Below the pieces are notes generated by a model that worked only from the letters and a program-made list of their open reading frames with translations, had not been told where the DNA came from and searched no databases. Shown in pieces: positions 35,783-50,112 of a DNA stretch of 64,000 bases. This stretch comes from Diadema setosum. Its lineage: Eukaryota > Echinodermata > Echinoidea > Diadematoida > Diadematidae. How positions within the stretch are numbered: the first letter of the stretch is position 1; each line of letters opens with the position of its first letter. The position numbers and the translations under genes were made by a program. Location: NCBI GenBank assembly GCA_033980235.1, contig CM067066.1, forward strand, positions 37,819,455-37,883,454. Direction: 5' to 3'.

Positions 35783-37869
35783 TTTGTACGCACTTAACAG
35801 ATAAAGTGAGTTTCTACTTTCATGCACAATCTATTCAGAGATGAATGCTTTAACAAAATGGCACAAGTTTGCATCGTATTAAAGTTAACTGCATTTTACT
35901 ACAAGTCAAGCAAGCACAGTTGCTCCACAATGCAGGGAAGCACAATCAACTTTTTTTTTTTTTTTTTTTGGAGGGGGAGGGGGGTTAAGTAACACATGCA
36001 CGCTGCTATACCTTCTCTTTTCCAGACATTCCACTTTTCTTTTTCTTTATTTTCAAAGCACTGAAAAGCTCACGAGAAGACGGTCACATTCCAGGGAAAC
36101 AAGATCAGCAGGATTAAATAGCAACTACTGTGCACAGGGATGCCAACGTGACCAGCTGTCATGGTTACATAAACTCATCCGATTCTAGAGTACCCCACAG
36201 GGGATCAAGAACGTTTACTGTCATTAACACTGCAACACAGAAACGTCGCCTTGACACTGATAGAGTTCAGGGGTTATGCGTAATCTGAAGCCGTGAGGAA
36301 ACGATGCCTGGGCTGGTTGGTTAGAAACTCATCAACAGTGGGAGGTAACTCACAGGCGCACTTCCCGGTTTGGAATGACCAATCAGGCGATTGCTATATC
36401 TAAGCATTTCACAGGTTTTTAAGGCCTTCAGCTTGCTTTTTATTTTTTTGTTTTCCCTCCCTCTCAAAAATCTTTGGATGACAAAGACATACATGCATAT
36501 TTTGAGAAGAATATGGCAGGCAAAATAAAACAATACACCATAAGCATGATGGGAACACACAAAAACAAATTATAGCACACTAAATCTAAAGGGATTCCAT
36601 AATTAGCGGCGACAATTATTTGCGGCAGGTCGATGAGACAAGTGATTAATTCGTGGAAAAACGTGGAGGGAGGGTAGAGACAAGGTGAGAGCCAACGGAT
36701 GGTGGAGTGAGAAGATGAGGCGGAGTGTACATTTTTATGACGCTATTACTGTAATGCTCTCCATTCCACATGCACGGACACACTGCATACAGCAGTCGTC
36801 AATTATTCACGTTAATGGACTCCGGTTGGGGGGGGGGGGTGGGGTGAAACTATGAGAGCCGTGCTCCTTCGTTAATTTGAAGTCCAGCAAAATGCCGAAA
36901 AGGGCGAATCCTACCGAGTATAGAGGAACGTGGAAGACGAGAATCAAAAGGTGTAGTGAGAAAAAGTGAGATGAAAAAAACATGAGAAAGCACAGGAGCC
37001 AAGAAAATTCTATGAGGCATGAGAATAAGAGTGAGAGAGCGCAGGAAAGATGGGAGAAGAGTACAAAAGAGATGAGAGAGGAAGGTGAAGGAGGAGAGGG
37101 GTAAATAAAAATGCAAACATGCCCATGCAAATTGTGCTGTTAGGATTATCTTAGAATATTTGAGGAGTGCTGGAGGAAGGAAAAGAAAAACCGATGCAAA
37201 ACAGCACGGACACACTCCCAATCACCCTCATCAAATGAATATTAAAGTAGTTCTCACTTTGCGTCTCCATCAAGCTTGTGTCATCTGTAACCTTAAAGTC
37301 TCTCTCTCTCTCTCTCTTCTTCTAACGTGAATATATAAGTAGACACAATGCAATCACATGAATACAGTAACACACAAACACCCAACATCTGTTATACCCA
37401 TACCAAACACACACATACATACAAACACACAAACATGCACGCGTTATTTTCTGCTTCCCTGCACATGACACGCCTCTCTATGCCTTTGTATTTTTTCAGT
37501 GATGATAATCAAACCCCAGCACATGTTACGCAAATGATTGTTAAATAATATATGAACACCGCTGATGAAATATTTGTTTTTTGAATTTTTTCCCCCCATA
37601 CTTTGGATGTGAAACTGAATCTTTGAAACTGAAGCCTTGATAATATATGAGGGGGAAGTCTTTGATGCCATATTACATAATTAGAACTTATTTGTAAACA
37701 TTGTAATAATTCACACACACTATTTAATCTGCTAACATGAATCAAGTGTCCCGCCCCATGCAACCCCCACCCCCATTCTTGATTTACAGTAGAATAACAC
37801 ATTTAAGGCGATAAATCTGAAATGGAAACAGTCATCCCTTTAAACAACACATCTTGGCAAAAGCAGCAC

Positions 37870-37895
37870 GGGGGGGGGGGGGGGGGGGGGGGGGG
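37870..37895. repeat. Poly-G tract
   Basis: A run of about 26 G without interruption. Exact length is uncertain for technical reasons common to such runs. Confidence 0.9.
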
Positions 37896-40049
37896 AGTTG
37901 GTGCGGGATGGGTAGCTAATGAAAACAATGGGATATTAGAGCCTCGCAAAGCTAGGTGTAAACTAGACAACACATTCATGATGGGGAACCAAAGCTGGGG
38001 ATTATCTTTTCCTGGTGAACAGCCGCAGCAGGTTGAGATGTACGTGGGTCAACGAGAGAGTGAAAGGCCATGGATTCCGGGATGCTAGCGCTGTCTTGAA
38101 ACGTGATATGCCCCGGCAAGCACAACCACTCAATTTTCCATAATCTCACGGGGCTACATGGGCAACTCAACACCGCCGCCGCGACAGCCATTAAATAAGG
38201 ATTCGCCACGATCCGTGCACAAATCTCCTCTTTCCTCTCTTTCTTTCTCTCTTTTTTTCTGTCTGTTCATCTCTCTCTTGGTTTTTTAACAACTGTTATC
38301 AAATCATGATAGCTCTTGTGCATGCATTTGCTAACACACACACACACACACACATACATATGTACATGTACATATGCTCATACAAACGAACACAACACAC
38401 ACATATATACACAAGGGCGTATGCTCGGACAGACAGACATACCAACATGTGCACACTCCCACACACCTGCTCTCAAGTGATACCTCGGCTCAAGCAATCA
38501 AAAAGATCAAGGCTGCATAATTCCTCAATAAAAAAAAACACAACAAAAAAACAAATCTAAGATATCTAACCACATACTTTAAGCAGGGTAAGCCAAACTC
38601 CGTATACACCATGCAATCACACTATTCGAAACAAGAACCTGACCTTTATTTCAGGCAAGATATCCCCTCGAGGTCACTTCTCCAACATTTCCACATCTAC
38701 TGAAGATCACATATGGGACCAGGGACACAACATATGAGCGCCAACTCGAGAAGACGAAAACAACGAGATACAAATTGCCTCGGGCACTCTTTGGGCAGGG
38801 CCGTGTAATGTATAACCCCTGCTACATTCTAAAGGCAATACAGTCGTTCCGGAATTGACGGGGACGGAGATTATGCGCAGGGAGATATGACGACGAAAAG
38901 AAAGTCAGTTTATTGATGTTGACACGTACGTTGTATGCATCAAGAAAACAGGATAAAGTGCCGTGGAAGAGGAGAAGATAATGAACATAGCCACATTCTC
39001 AGTAGGAGGTGAGGGGAAGGTGGAGGCGGAGAGAGAGAGAAAAAAAAAATGAAGCGAGAAACCGAAAATGAAAATGATTAAGGTTTCTCATCAAACATTC
39101 ATCATGTGAGCACTTTGATCACAGGTTTATCTTAAACGCAAACCAATGTCGCACATTAGACACACACCACATGCTCTCTGCAAGTGTTAATGTGCATGCA
39201 TGCGTGTATGTACACATTTGAGTGTGAGTGTATAATCTTTTTTTTTTTGTGTGGTGTGTGTGTGCGTATGTATACATATGCAATGCAAGTGTGGTGTGTG
39301 ATGTGTATATATTTCTATGTGTACATGATAGTGTATGTATGCGAGTGTCTCTATTCCACTATCTTCCTCTAGATCTATCTTTCTCTTCTGCATCTCCACT
39401 TTTCTCTCCCCGTCTGTCTCTTTATCTCTCTGTCCCCTTTTTTCTCTATCTGTCTATCTTCTTATCTTTCACTCTATCTCTCCGCCTCCTCCTCCTTCTC
39501 CTCTTCTCCCCCACTTCTGGTCTCTAGCAGGGCTTCCCATTGTTTGTCACGCTCAGTAAACCCACCATCCCATTATTGATTGCTCTTGGCCCTGTAGCAC
39601 AGAACGCACCGACACGCGTGCATGCACAGCGCAAAATGGTGGTATCTGCCCATCTAGTTTTCAAACAGAGACCCCCCTCCCCTCACACCCCGTAATCTTC
39701 GCATCTGTAATGAAGATGACGATGAATGCAGCGTTTGGAGTGATTAAGATAAGGTTAGCATCGTTGATGGCAATGGCAGTTTACATGGTGCTTTAGATGG
39801 TAGTTTAGGCTTATCTACCTGGATGAGATAACATGAGCTTTTAAGAGAAGAGTCGAAACCAATCATCTTTGTAAATTCTAAAAATATCACTTATGCTCAC
39901 TCTCACTCACTATAGACATTTTATGTGTACAAGATAAGTGCATTAATTATTTTCTCCTCTTACACTAACAGATAGACATACAGACAGACACAACCAATCA
40001 ACAAAAACAAATCACACACAACACAAAACAGAAACACAGAAATATTAAA

Positions 40050-40202
40050 TACACACACACACACATGCACACTGCATACACACTAGACACTACACAAACA
40101 CACACAGACACAGACAGTTACACTACACAACAGTGATACAGAGTACAAGAGATACACACAGACACACCCAGACACACACGGACACACACACACACACATA
40201 CA
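40050..40202. repeat. CA-rich simple repeat region
   Basis: Interrupted CA and ACAG units over about 150 bp, with two purer cores at each end. Confidence 0.85.
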
Positions 40203-41801
40203 CTGCTGGTAAGGTGTCAAGTGCTAAATGTCCCGATCCTGAGACTACATGAAAGATGGATGCGATGTCGTCTCTCTGGATTATTCATGAGCCTCGTCTC
40301 CGTTTCTCGGGGCGATGGCACAATCTGGTAACACCAACACTGACAGGAATCTAATTGCATTTTAAACCTCTCCCTTCCAAAATGGCATCAATTCCCTCTC
40401 TAGCTGTTGTTGTTGTTGTTGATCTCTTCCCCCCACCCTTCCCAGGAGAATGAACAAACTGATAGGGTTTTTGGCTTAGGAGAGATTTTTATGTGTACAT
40501 CATTCACATTATTTTATTGTGACACTGGCATAGACACTGGGGTATTATAATTCTTGCCAGTATTTCAGAAAAGACAACTCATCAATCCATATACTGCATT
40601 TTAATCTACCACGATCTGCATGTTGTTTAATTCCCCTTTTGCCACTGCAATACAACTAATACTACACAAAATTCAACATTCAACTATTCATTGTACAAAG
40701 TTAAATTCCTCAACAGTGTGGAGTGAATTTCCTTTTTGGAAAAAAACCCCCACAAAATTGCTTCCAGCATGAAGAACACAAAGGCCCTCTCTTTCTTAAT
40801 CAAATGTGATATAACGAAGTCTTCAAATAGATGTTTACTCTTTTGCTTTAATATAGAACAATGCAGGAATTAAAAAAAGAAATCTACATTTGCTATTTAC
40901 TGCAAATGTAGTGTAATGTAATGTTACTAAACGTAAAATTGTCCTTATACGGCTGACCAATAAAATGGCAGCATATCAGGTTAGAAAGAGTGGGACAGAA
41001 AGATGGCAGACGGACACACAAACAGACAAGCAAATATACAAACAGACAAACACACATACAGACAGGATTACAGGAATAACTACGGGCATACAGAAGTAGA
41101 CATGAAGTGGTATAGCCTGCCAAGGAATGTAAGTCCTATCGGCTTAGATTGGACATCAGTCAAGCAAGATTGGAAGAGGTGGATACAGAGGGGGTTAATG
41201 TAAGACTGAGCGAGACTTTCAGTGAGGCAGGAGATAAAAGCCACCTTAACCCTCTCATCGTCATGATCCCCGAGATGCAGCCACCACTCAACCCAAGCTG
41301 GGTCTTCGCCCGAAATGGCAAGAGAACTTATAGAGCACATCCGCGAATTCCAGGTCTTGTTGATGGCACATTGCACACAATTACAAGGCTAGCGGAGATA
41401 GGGAGTCTGTGCAGGGTTAGCTGGCAAGCTCAATTTCACAGCTGATAGGATGTGTCACGCTAGATAGCCCCTATAAATACACACCAGGTATCAGCAATCA
41501 CTGTTACCTCTTACACACACACACACACAGACAGACAAAAAAAAAACACACACATACAAACATACACACACAAAAATTGTTGCAATCCCTCACACACTAA
41601 CATATACATACATGTAGATAAATGCATATAATATGCTCACACAAAAATCACTCTCTCTTACAATTATGTATGCACAGACACCAACAGATATATCAGTGCA
41701 ATCTCTCACACTTGCACTATTGTTGGATACACACAAGAATAGATCCAATCATAAAAGTGAAGCCTAGAGTTAAAATTCACTGTGCCGCAGAAGTCTCTAT
41801 C

Positions 41802-41892
41802 TTAACCCGTGGAAGACTAGTCCCGAGTATACTTGGGCAGGTGTCCATGGAAAATGCATTTTATATCAAAATCAGCCCATCCTCAGTGGGTA
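41802..41892. mobile_element. Short palindrome-bearing repeat, copy 2
   Basis: The reverse-oriented relative of 21548-21640. It begins CTTAACCCGTGGAAGACTAG, carries CCCGAGTATACTTGGG (41823-41838, one base off the perfect palindrome), and ends CATCCTCAGTGGGT. The similarity runs the full length of both copies, so they are one dispersed family. Confidence 0.7.
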
Positions 41893-44743
41893 CAAAAGGA
41901 TGATGTATGTTCAAGGAGATGCGCTCGGCAAAATCTACAAAGGACTGATCTTAGCACACAGTGCCTTTCCTCCCCCCATTCTCTTTGACACAGCAGCGTG
42001 TAGGATTGCATTTGTGTAGAGACTGTGCCTTACGATGGGAAAATCACAAAAAGTTGATATCAAAGAGAAACGTGACGATGAAAGGAGCAGGCGAGGCATG
42101 ATCGTGACACGTCTTGCGGCTGAATGAAGTGAAAGAAGAGTTAAGTCTGGGCTTCAAAATGACGGACTTATCATTTCCTGAAGGACCTTCAAGCTGCTCA
42201 TTGTCTGTTGAGCGAACGAACTTACGCTTCTAAATTTTAATACTGCACCTTCTTACGTGTGTAGAGTGGCATCTACTTCTGGATCGCAGCTAATGGATGC
42301 CATTTTGTGTGCAAGCCTGACACTATGCTCTATTTAATGTATTGCTTATGAATCCTACGCTCTGTTTCTGTGGAATGGTATCTTCTGCTTCAGACCGATG
42401 CCACCACCTCATCATAATCCTCCTCCTCCTCCTCCGTCGTCATCTCGCCCCTCCTCCACAATTTTCATTTTCGCAAATCTTGGAGGTAAACTCTATATCA
42501 CAGCTCGGTAACGACGGGCATAACAAGGATGGAGGGTGGAGAGGAACGTCGGCTTTAGCGCCGCCCGAATATGTCTGACCATTTGATTGCATGCCTCGGG
42601 GCGGGCTTTATATTGATTTTGGCCTTTTAGCGCACGACTTGCTTCGGCAACTTGGAGTCAACGTTCAAAGGACAATTGAGTCTACTTCAAGAGATATTGC
42701 CTTACACTTCAGCGTGAAATGCGTGATCGTCCTCCTACTTTGTACATCCCCCCCTCTCTCTTACTCTCTCCCAAATCCTACCCCCCCCCCCCCACTTGTT
42801 TTAAGGGACATGACTACCCTTATTGATCCTTCTTGCTGGCCCTGCAGGGTCTTTTTCTCTTTTCAACACTTTCTCCTTTCCCTCTGTCTCTCTTTCTCAG
42901 TTCAGCCAACTGAAAATCTCATCTATTCGTAGAAAAACAAACAAACACACACTACCTTCCTTTATTATTAAACATAATAAACACAATAAACATAAAATTT
43001 CCTTGATTGAATATCAAGGCTATGTCTCTTATACACAGCTTTATTAGAGCAAGGAGGAATATCTTTCTGCTATCAACCCTTGTTTTTGTCTACATGTCCC
43101 TAAATTACATTTTAACTAAGTCCAGCCGGCAAGCCTAGCGGCCAGAATTGTAAGTTGAGTTAGATGACCGGTGCCCACTCCCTCCAAGATGGACAACTGA
43201 TTTTTCATCTCGATGCCATGCGCTAACTGGCCATCAATAAAGGCATATCTGTGTCACCTGATTGATTCGCCGTCGCCAACAGAACGTGGCCGGCCATTCC
43301 TCCGTTCCTGGTGTAAATGGGCCAATTCTGACGGCACCAAACAAGGAATTTGATCGGAGGGGCAAAATCAAGAGAAAATCCATGTGATCTTGCCACGGGG
43401 AATGGCAAGCGACAGGCCCAGATGTAAGACTAATGACCAAGCACTAGACTGTCGGTTCTACTCTCCATAGCGACGCTGTAAAAAATCCAGGGCATGGGAA
43501 GCGATGCACACATAGTAGGGGACTTCAATACTATTGGCGGAATACAGGGAGTCATCTTAGAATTGTTGAAATTTGTCGAAAGTGTAAAGAGAACTTTTGG
43601 CGAGGTTGTTGACGTAACAGGCAATATGAACACAAATCGGGTACTGAATGTGATACCACTGGTACATGTACCTATGAAGAAACTACGCTGCATTGTAGCT
43701 CTGCACTCTAGTATTCCTTATTCTGAGTACAAATGCACTCTCGAAAGTGAAATTTTCACGTAACTGATTTTTTCACACTCAATCAAGTAAAATGGATTTA
43801 CCGTGATCTGGATTTTGCTATCAACAACAATAAATGATATCACAAATATGTGAGAAAGAAATGATTACAACTTTTTTTTTTTATTTCCAGCAGCAGAATT
43901 AAAAAAAAAAGGGCAAATCTCACAATATAAAATATCATTCATAATAAAATGTCATTTATGGTCGTCTGATGGTGCCATAATAAAATAAACAATGTATGGC
44001 AGTTTTCATGGGTATGAATCAATATACAATGACTCCTGGTCAAAGTACTGTCCAGGTCCATGTGTCTCTTTCTGTAGCTAAGAGTTAGTGTACAGGGCAT
44101 GTATTTGTTTTTCACCATTAATATCTGGAGGTCTTCAAAATGATATATCCCTGGAATCCCTCAAACAAACTCTGGGCAAATCCAAATATGTAATGACTTG
44201 AGGGCATCTTGGCTACCACAAATAATTTTGGGCTAGGAAAGCTTCATCCACATGTGCAGAGATATACTGATCAAAATCCTCTAAAATCAACCCAAAAAGA
44301 TACCTTGCAATTAATAACAAAAATCTAAACACATATTTCTAGTAAATTTCACAAACTGTGATATTTGAACTCAATCAAATGACCCTTTTTTTCCTGGCCA
44401 CTCGGTGTGTAAATGGTATTTTACCACAGTATCTCTCATACACATGCTCTGTTAATTCGTAAACAAGCAAACATAATGACCAAGTCATGGTTGAACATAA
44501 TTACACCAGCATTCTTCCATTATGAGAGTATTACGATATGGTGGAAGTGAAATAACTCCAATGCTAAGTTTCTTTTTCCTTATTCTTTCACTTTTCTATC
44601 CCCAGATACTTCATGCCTCATTGGTTGTGCACAAATAAATCTCAAATTTGTTGTCCCCTTTCAGTTATGGTTAGCTAACAGCTTAGAGGAAGTCAAAATC
44701 TGGTATTATTTCCCAGAACTTGAATAACTGATCCAATCCACTC

Positions 44744-44769
44744 TCCCCCCCCCCCCAAAAAAAAAAAAG
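44744..44769. repeat. C-run joined to A-run
   Basis: Thirteen C directly followed by about thirteen A. One of several such junctions in the window. Confidence 0.9.
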
Positions 44770-45441
44770 AGAAAAAAATAAGAAAAAGCAGAAGAAAAAT
44801 CTTACACAAGAAATATGTCCCATTCAAATGATACAAAATTTGCCTTTGCAGATGTGGGAGTCACTTATGTTGACATGTGAGGTTGTGTACAGCTGATGAT
44901 CAAACAGTGAACAAACACCATAATTTGCTTTAATTTGCAATGACCTTACCCCTGATTGAAACGTAGGACAAGGGATTGGCACAAATATGGCAGGAAAGGG
45001 CAAAAGTCAGAGGGGGGGGGGGAAGGAGGAACAGAGAATATTGTGCCAAATATATATTTTCCCAACTTGGCCGGATGTATGCAGAGTGTGTTTGTGGTAA
45101 TGGTGTGATTGTTGCTGTGACAGCAATGGAGTGAAGTACATTTTTAGCGTGGAAATCTGATGTTTTCGATAAGCCTGAATGGATTCCTATTTCCTGAAGT
45201 TCTCTCTGACACTCTAGGATTGGACACTCTAGGGATGCATGTAGGAACATGAATGAAACACATGAAATTTTAACAACTCCACTTTGATACATTAACGTGC
45301 ATAGTAGGGCCTAAATTATGACTGAACAACTGTGGGTGGTATAGACAAGTAGGCAGCACACGGAAGAACAGTATCTTCCCTACCTCCACACTTTCATCGT
45401 GGCAGAACTGTAGAATACTTATAGCTTGCACAAGACATACA

Positions 45442-46252
45442 AGGCGTGTCTTCATTAGCCTGAAGTTCAAACTAGCGGGACATTTTGCGGTCTTAGAAAA
45501 TAGCCCGATAGAGCGAATGTGCGTCTTCATCAGCTCGAACAGCCTACTTCGGGAAATTAGTCCGAAAAATTGACGCATGCGCACTTTGCATCATTACTCT
45601 GCCTAGCTCGCTGTTCGAAAGTGGATTTCCCGCTCAAAATCTCCTACAACACCGTGTACGATACTACAACCAGGGGGGTGAGCAGTACAGCAAATTCTCT
45701 CTAAAGGGATATTAATAACGCTACTCTTCTGTCCAGTGACACATCTTATATGAAATGAACGAATTGCAATGTTTAAACAAATCCAAAATACACACAATCT
45801 GCAAGAATCTTTAGCTAGGGTAGAGTGGACCAGAAGAAGAAGTTTACAAAAAACAGCTAGCATGCACGGAATCACCTCCCTGGTTTTAAAGATGTCAACA
45901 ACAGTAGGCCTAGTACACACATGTGATCCTTGAATACGCCGTGAGTGTATGCACTATACACAATCACTATAGCTTGTACATGCGCTTTCAATAGCCAGCT
46001 GGCTAACCAGAAGCGTGGAGGGATCGAGAAAATTTCGGGCTGATGGAGACGCACCCGAAATAGCGCGCAATTTCACGAATTAGCGCTCTAGTTCACGAAC
46101 TAGACCAAGATTTCGGGGGAAATTTTCCCGATCAAATAGCGCGCTATTTGCGTCTTCACTACACAGATAGCGCGCTATCTTGACATCGGACTAGTTTGGT
46201 AACCGCAAGATAGTGCGCTATTTTGAAACTTCGGGCTGATGAAGACACGCCT
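45442..46252. mobile_element. Non-autonomous TIR transposon, 811 bp
   Basis: The left end AGGCGTGTCTTCATTAGCC is repeated in inverse at the right end, where it reads GGCTGATGAAGACACGCCT; similarity continues inward over about 30 bases. ACA (or TACA) flanks both sides as a possible target duplication. The interior carries further copies of GCGTCTTCATCA in both orientations and the palindrome TAGCGCGCTA. No transposase frame is present, so it is a MITE-like derivative. Confidence 0.78.
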
Positions 46253-47244
46253 ACAGTGTATATTGGGGGAGTGGGAATTGCTGCTACAAGACAAAAAGGG
46301 GGATGTTTGCTCTGTGATTACGTAGTACACACTGCAATAATTCTTTAAGGAACAGACATTTAAAGACAATGTCTGATGGGATGGGAAGGAGGGGGGGAGG
46401 GGTAGACCTAAGAGGGAGACTTTTCTTCCAAGGTATACACACACTTTTTTGTCAAATTTTTTTCTTTCTTTTTCATACAAACAATATACAAATTAATTCA
46501 TGACAAACACAAATTTCATTATGACAACATAACATAATATAATACAATAACACAGACACATGTACGCACACACATTCTGCTTCCCTCATTCTAAGGGGAA
46601 AAAATGATAAAATTCTGCTACTGATTGACAAGTTCCTTCAGGCTTCACACACTATGACTGAGTATTTTATCATTAGTTATATCATCATCATATTATCATA
46701 TGAGAGAAAGTAGGGCATGAACTCTATGTGCGGTTCACACATTTGACACCATTCTGCATCAAAACTCATAATATCCATATAATTTCATTCTATTTTAATC
46801 TCTCTGTTTGTGCTGTCTTGTTGCCATGGGTTACAGGAAACGGCATGAAAATGGGGCTATAGTAGCAAAAGGTAGAGCATTCAAAAAGGACAGGACTAGA
46901 GTCAGCAGCATCCATATCAGGACAAATGGACCCCCACACCCATACGATACCACAGACATCTCATCAGGATAATGGGCTTGCGAAATGAATAGTTAAAGGG
47001 GAGCATCATGACTAGATGCATGAAGTGACAGACTCAAAAAGGCCACTCTGATTAGGATCTAAATAAAGAAAAGGAAAATCCATCACAGTTCCATGAAAAC
47101 TTATTATTGCTGAAAAGGGAGAAAGTGGCAATGGCATACAATGTATTGACACATGGAAGCAAAGTATTCCCACTTCCCTTCCCTTCCCTTGACCCAAATA
47201 TGTTCAGGGAAAGTAATCCTTCAGCTTCCTGCCACATGAACTCC

Positions 47245-47263
47245 TCCCCCCCCCCCCCCCCCC
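47245..47263. repeat. Poly-C tract
   Basis: Nineteen C followed by ATG and a short CA run. Confidence 0.9.
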
Positions 47264-49885
47264 ATGCACACACACAAAATATTACACAATGACAAAAGGC
47301 TTCTGATCTGGAGCATGCTATAATATGTGTGCCAAATTCTGATACAAAGTCATTGGTCATTTCAGTTTTCCCACCAGAATAGCAATTTCTGAAGTGACAG
47401 GACAAATGAGAAATAGAGAGAGAGGAGAGATAGAATCTATATCTCATGATTGGTGCCGCATAACAATCAACCCTGAAAACTACAATGATGTATTATGGCA
47501 CTGTTCATCAGATGTAATATACTAAACATCAGAGGTACTCCTGAATTCTCACGAGGAGCAACAATGCAGAACTGAAGAAGATTAAAATAAGATGAATAAT
47601 TATTCCTGTGTGCTCTACCTTGCCATCATTAAAATGCAGCAGCTCTATTTCAGACAGAGTACAAGTGTAGGTCTGATATGACTACAGCACAAGTTTTGCT
47701 CAAAGAGCCACTGTACTTTGCACATGTTGAAGATTGTAGCATTTTCCAATGCATAGTAACTTATCTAAATGACAATAGGTCTTACACATTGATGAGTAAG
47801 GAATGGGTTTAACAATACATGGACAACTGTCTAGACACAACACAGGTCATTTTTTTTTTTTTTTTTTTTTGAAGCTGAGAATTCAGTCCTACTGATACCA
47901 ATTTGGGAAATTTATTTTGCTGGGAAATATTCTTATATTTACTGGGCAAAAGGGATTATTCTCTTCTATGGTAACTAATCTGCATCAAGATAACTTAAAA
48001 GATAACCCCTGACAGAAAACCACGAAAACATGATAGACAAAATATGACAGTCAAAATGCCAGCTCTGACGTAAAGTGATTGGTTGATGGAGGAACACAAA
48101 TCTCCTCATTCTCCTAAGATGCATTTCACAGCAAGTACTTGCTCTGGAGATAAATACCCCCGAATGACATGTCGGCCTTGCTAAAGTGCGCACAGTTTAG
48201 CAAGTAGCAAAAATGGCGGACACAAATAAACATCACTCCTGCTTGCAGTCGACTGTGCACGCACAGACACAAATACGTCGATGGAAAGGATGGAGGGGGG
48301 GGGGGGAACCAGGGGCAAGCAGGCACACGAAGAAGACGACAAATTGTAATGTGTCTTGTTCACGGAGATGGACCGATTTCCCAGGTGTATATTTCAGAAG
48401 CTTTCCATAATGACTCCCCTTCACCTTGCGGCACTCGTCAGCAAGGCTCGTACGTCACAAAGTCGTGCCTGGTCACCAACCATTTGATGCATCGAGCTGC
48501 CGCGGCAATCTATACCCTGCGAGTTCACTAATGCACAGCGTTAGCACCCTGTTTAACAACCGCTGAAATCAAATTACCCCCAGAGAGGAAACGGTGGCGG
48601 GGAGGGGTGAAGGGAGAAGGGAGAAGGGGGGGGGGGGGAATTCACCATCAATTCTTTTTCTATTATTATACTAATATGCATTTTGTCTTCCTTTTTCTCC
48701 TCCCCCTTCCCCCACACTGGAGTTAACTGATATCACTGGCTTTCAGCTTCTTTTGTTGGCTAAGTGCAAGTCTCCTTTTATTCTCTCATTCATTAACATA
48801 TGACGGCGTCAAATGCTTCGTAAACGGGGATCCCTGCACGAACATGTGTCATAGATTTGCATCTGATTATGCTGGCTATTGGTGGCGATACTGTCCACAT
48901 AGATTTTATCGCACAATGACACACATATGTGCATCGTGCAAGGAAGAAGAAAGATGAAAACAAGAAATGGGAAGAAGAACAAAAGAGCAAGGAGGAATCC
49001 ATGTTTGACAGATATTACCCGAGACAACACAATTACTAAACTGCCGTCTGCTTGAGCTACATAGTGAAGCCTTTGAAACGATCAGGAATTCGCTTGTTGT
49101 AAAACACATTTTTCTCTCTCACAAATATTCTGCTGTCTATGTGTATCTACTATTCCTCTTTCTCGCTGTTCATCTTTTCTTTCATTCTTTCTCTTTCTCA
49201 CCTTCTCTCTGTCCTGCTCAAAGAAGATCGGACAGATGTATGACAATAGCACGCCATCGTGAATGAGTCTTGAATTGCAGTGGCACACGGCTTTACGTTC
49301 AACACACCCAAAAAGCCGAGGCAAAGCTAACAGTCATTGTAATGACCCTCCACTAATCACACAGCAGTGCTTGTCATATTTCAGCTTATAAGCTCCGAAT
49401 GCATTTTTCTACTTTGTCACTTTCTTACGAAGTACTTTCATTAAACCCAGACAAGCATTTGCCAAGTCAGTAGTGAGTTTTTATGGCGTAGCAGAATTGC
49501 ATGACAAACTACCTAAACATTCATTTTGATTGCTTATTATACACACAAGTGCACTACCCAAATGCTCTGGACAATGTGAACCAGCAGAAAAGTGCAACGG
49601 AGTCATAAACCTCTTGCTTAGAGTTATATTGTATGGTTGCTAACACAAATGCGGGTATCTAGGTCAAGATAATAACAATAAAATATTTTTCAAGGCAATA
49701 GCCTTGTAAAATTGTGGTAATACACACAGTTTTTAAAAGAAACAAAATCAATTGTCACAGTTATGTTCTCGGCATATTTTCAAGTCAATAATTTACATCC
49801 ATACATATTATACATGTATATAGTAGTCTTTCAGTCCAATATGAAATCAATGCCAAGCTTCATAATGCTTCATCCCATACACTCT

Positions 49886-49918
49886 CCCCCCCCCCCCCCA
49901 AAAAAAAAAAAAAAAAAA
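49886..49918. repeat. C-run joined to A-run
   Basis: Fourteen C followed by nineteen A. Confidence 0.9.
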
Positions 49919-50063
49919 TTACAAAAAGCCCTATCTACCTTCTACTCAGTACCCTGGGACTGCAATATAAGGACAAGGTCATTAAATATTGCTGCCAGAC
50001 TTCACAAACAGAAATCAGAAGGTCAATGTCCTGTCATGTATATCTTCATAAGACAATATTTAT

Positions 50064-50099
<36 letters not shown>

Positions 50100-50112
50100 G
50101 CACACACACACA
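50064..50112. repeat. (CA)n microsatellite
   Basis: About 24 CA units with two CG interruptions. It runs through the middle of the only long plus-strand frame here (49763-50317), which is therefore not credible as a gene. Confidence 0.95.

Larger units (their letters stand above)
34172..45441. other. No supported gene; GSE1 upstream intron or 5' flank
   Basis: The stretch contains a long GATA array (34247-34367), TG (35760-35782), T-run (35951-35969), 26-bp poly-G (37870-37895), CA arrays (38334-38354, about 40050-40200), a palindrome-bearing repeat (41802-41892) and a C-run joined to an A-run (44744-44769). Frames are short or repeat-derived. The first GSE1 exon should be on the minus strand here or further right, but I could not identify it. 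Confidence 0.5.
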
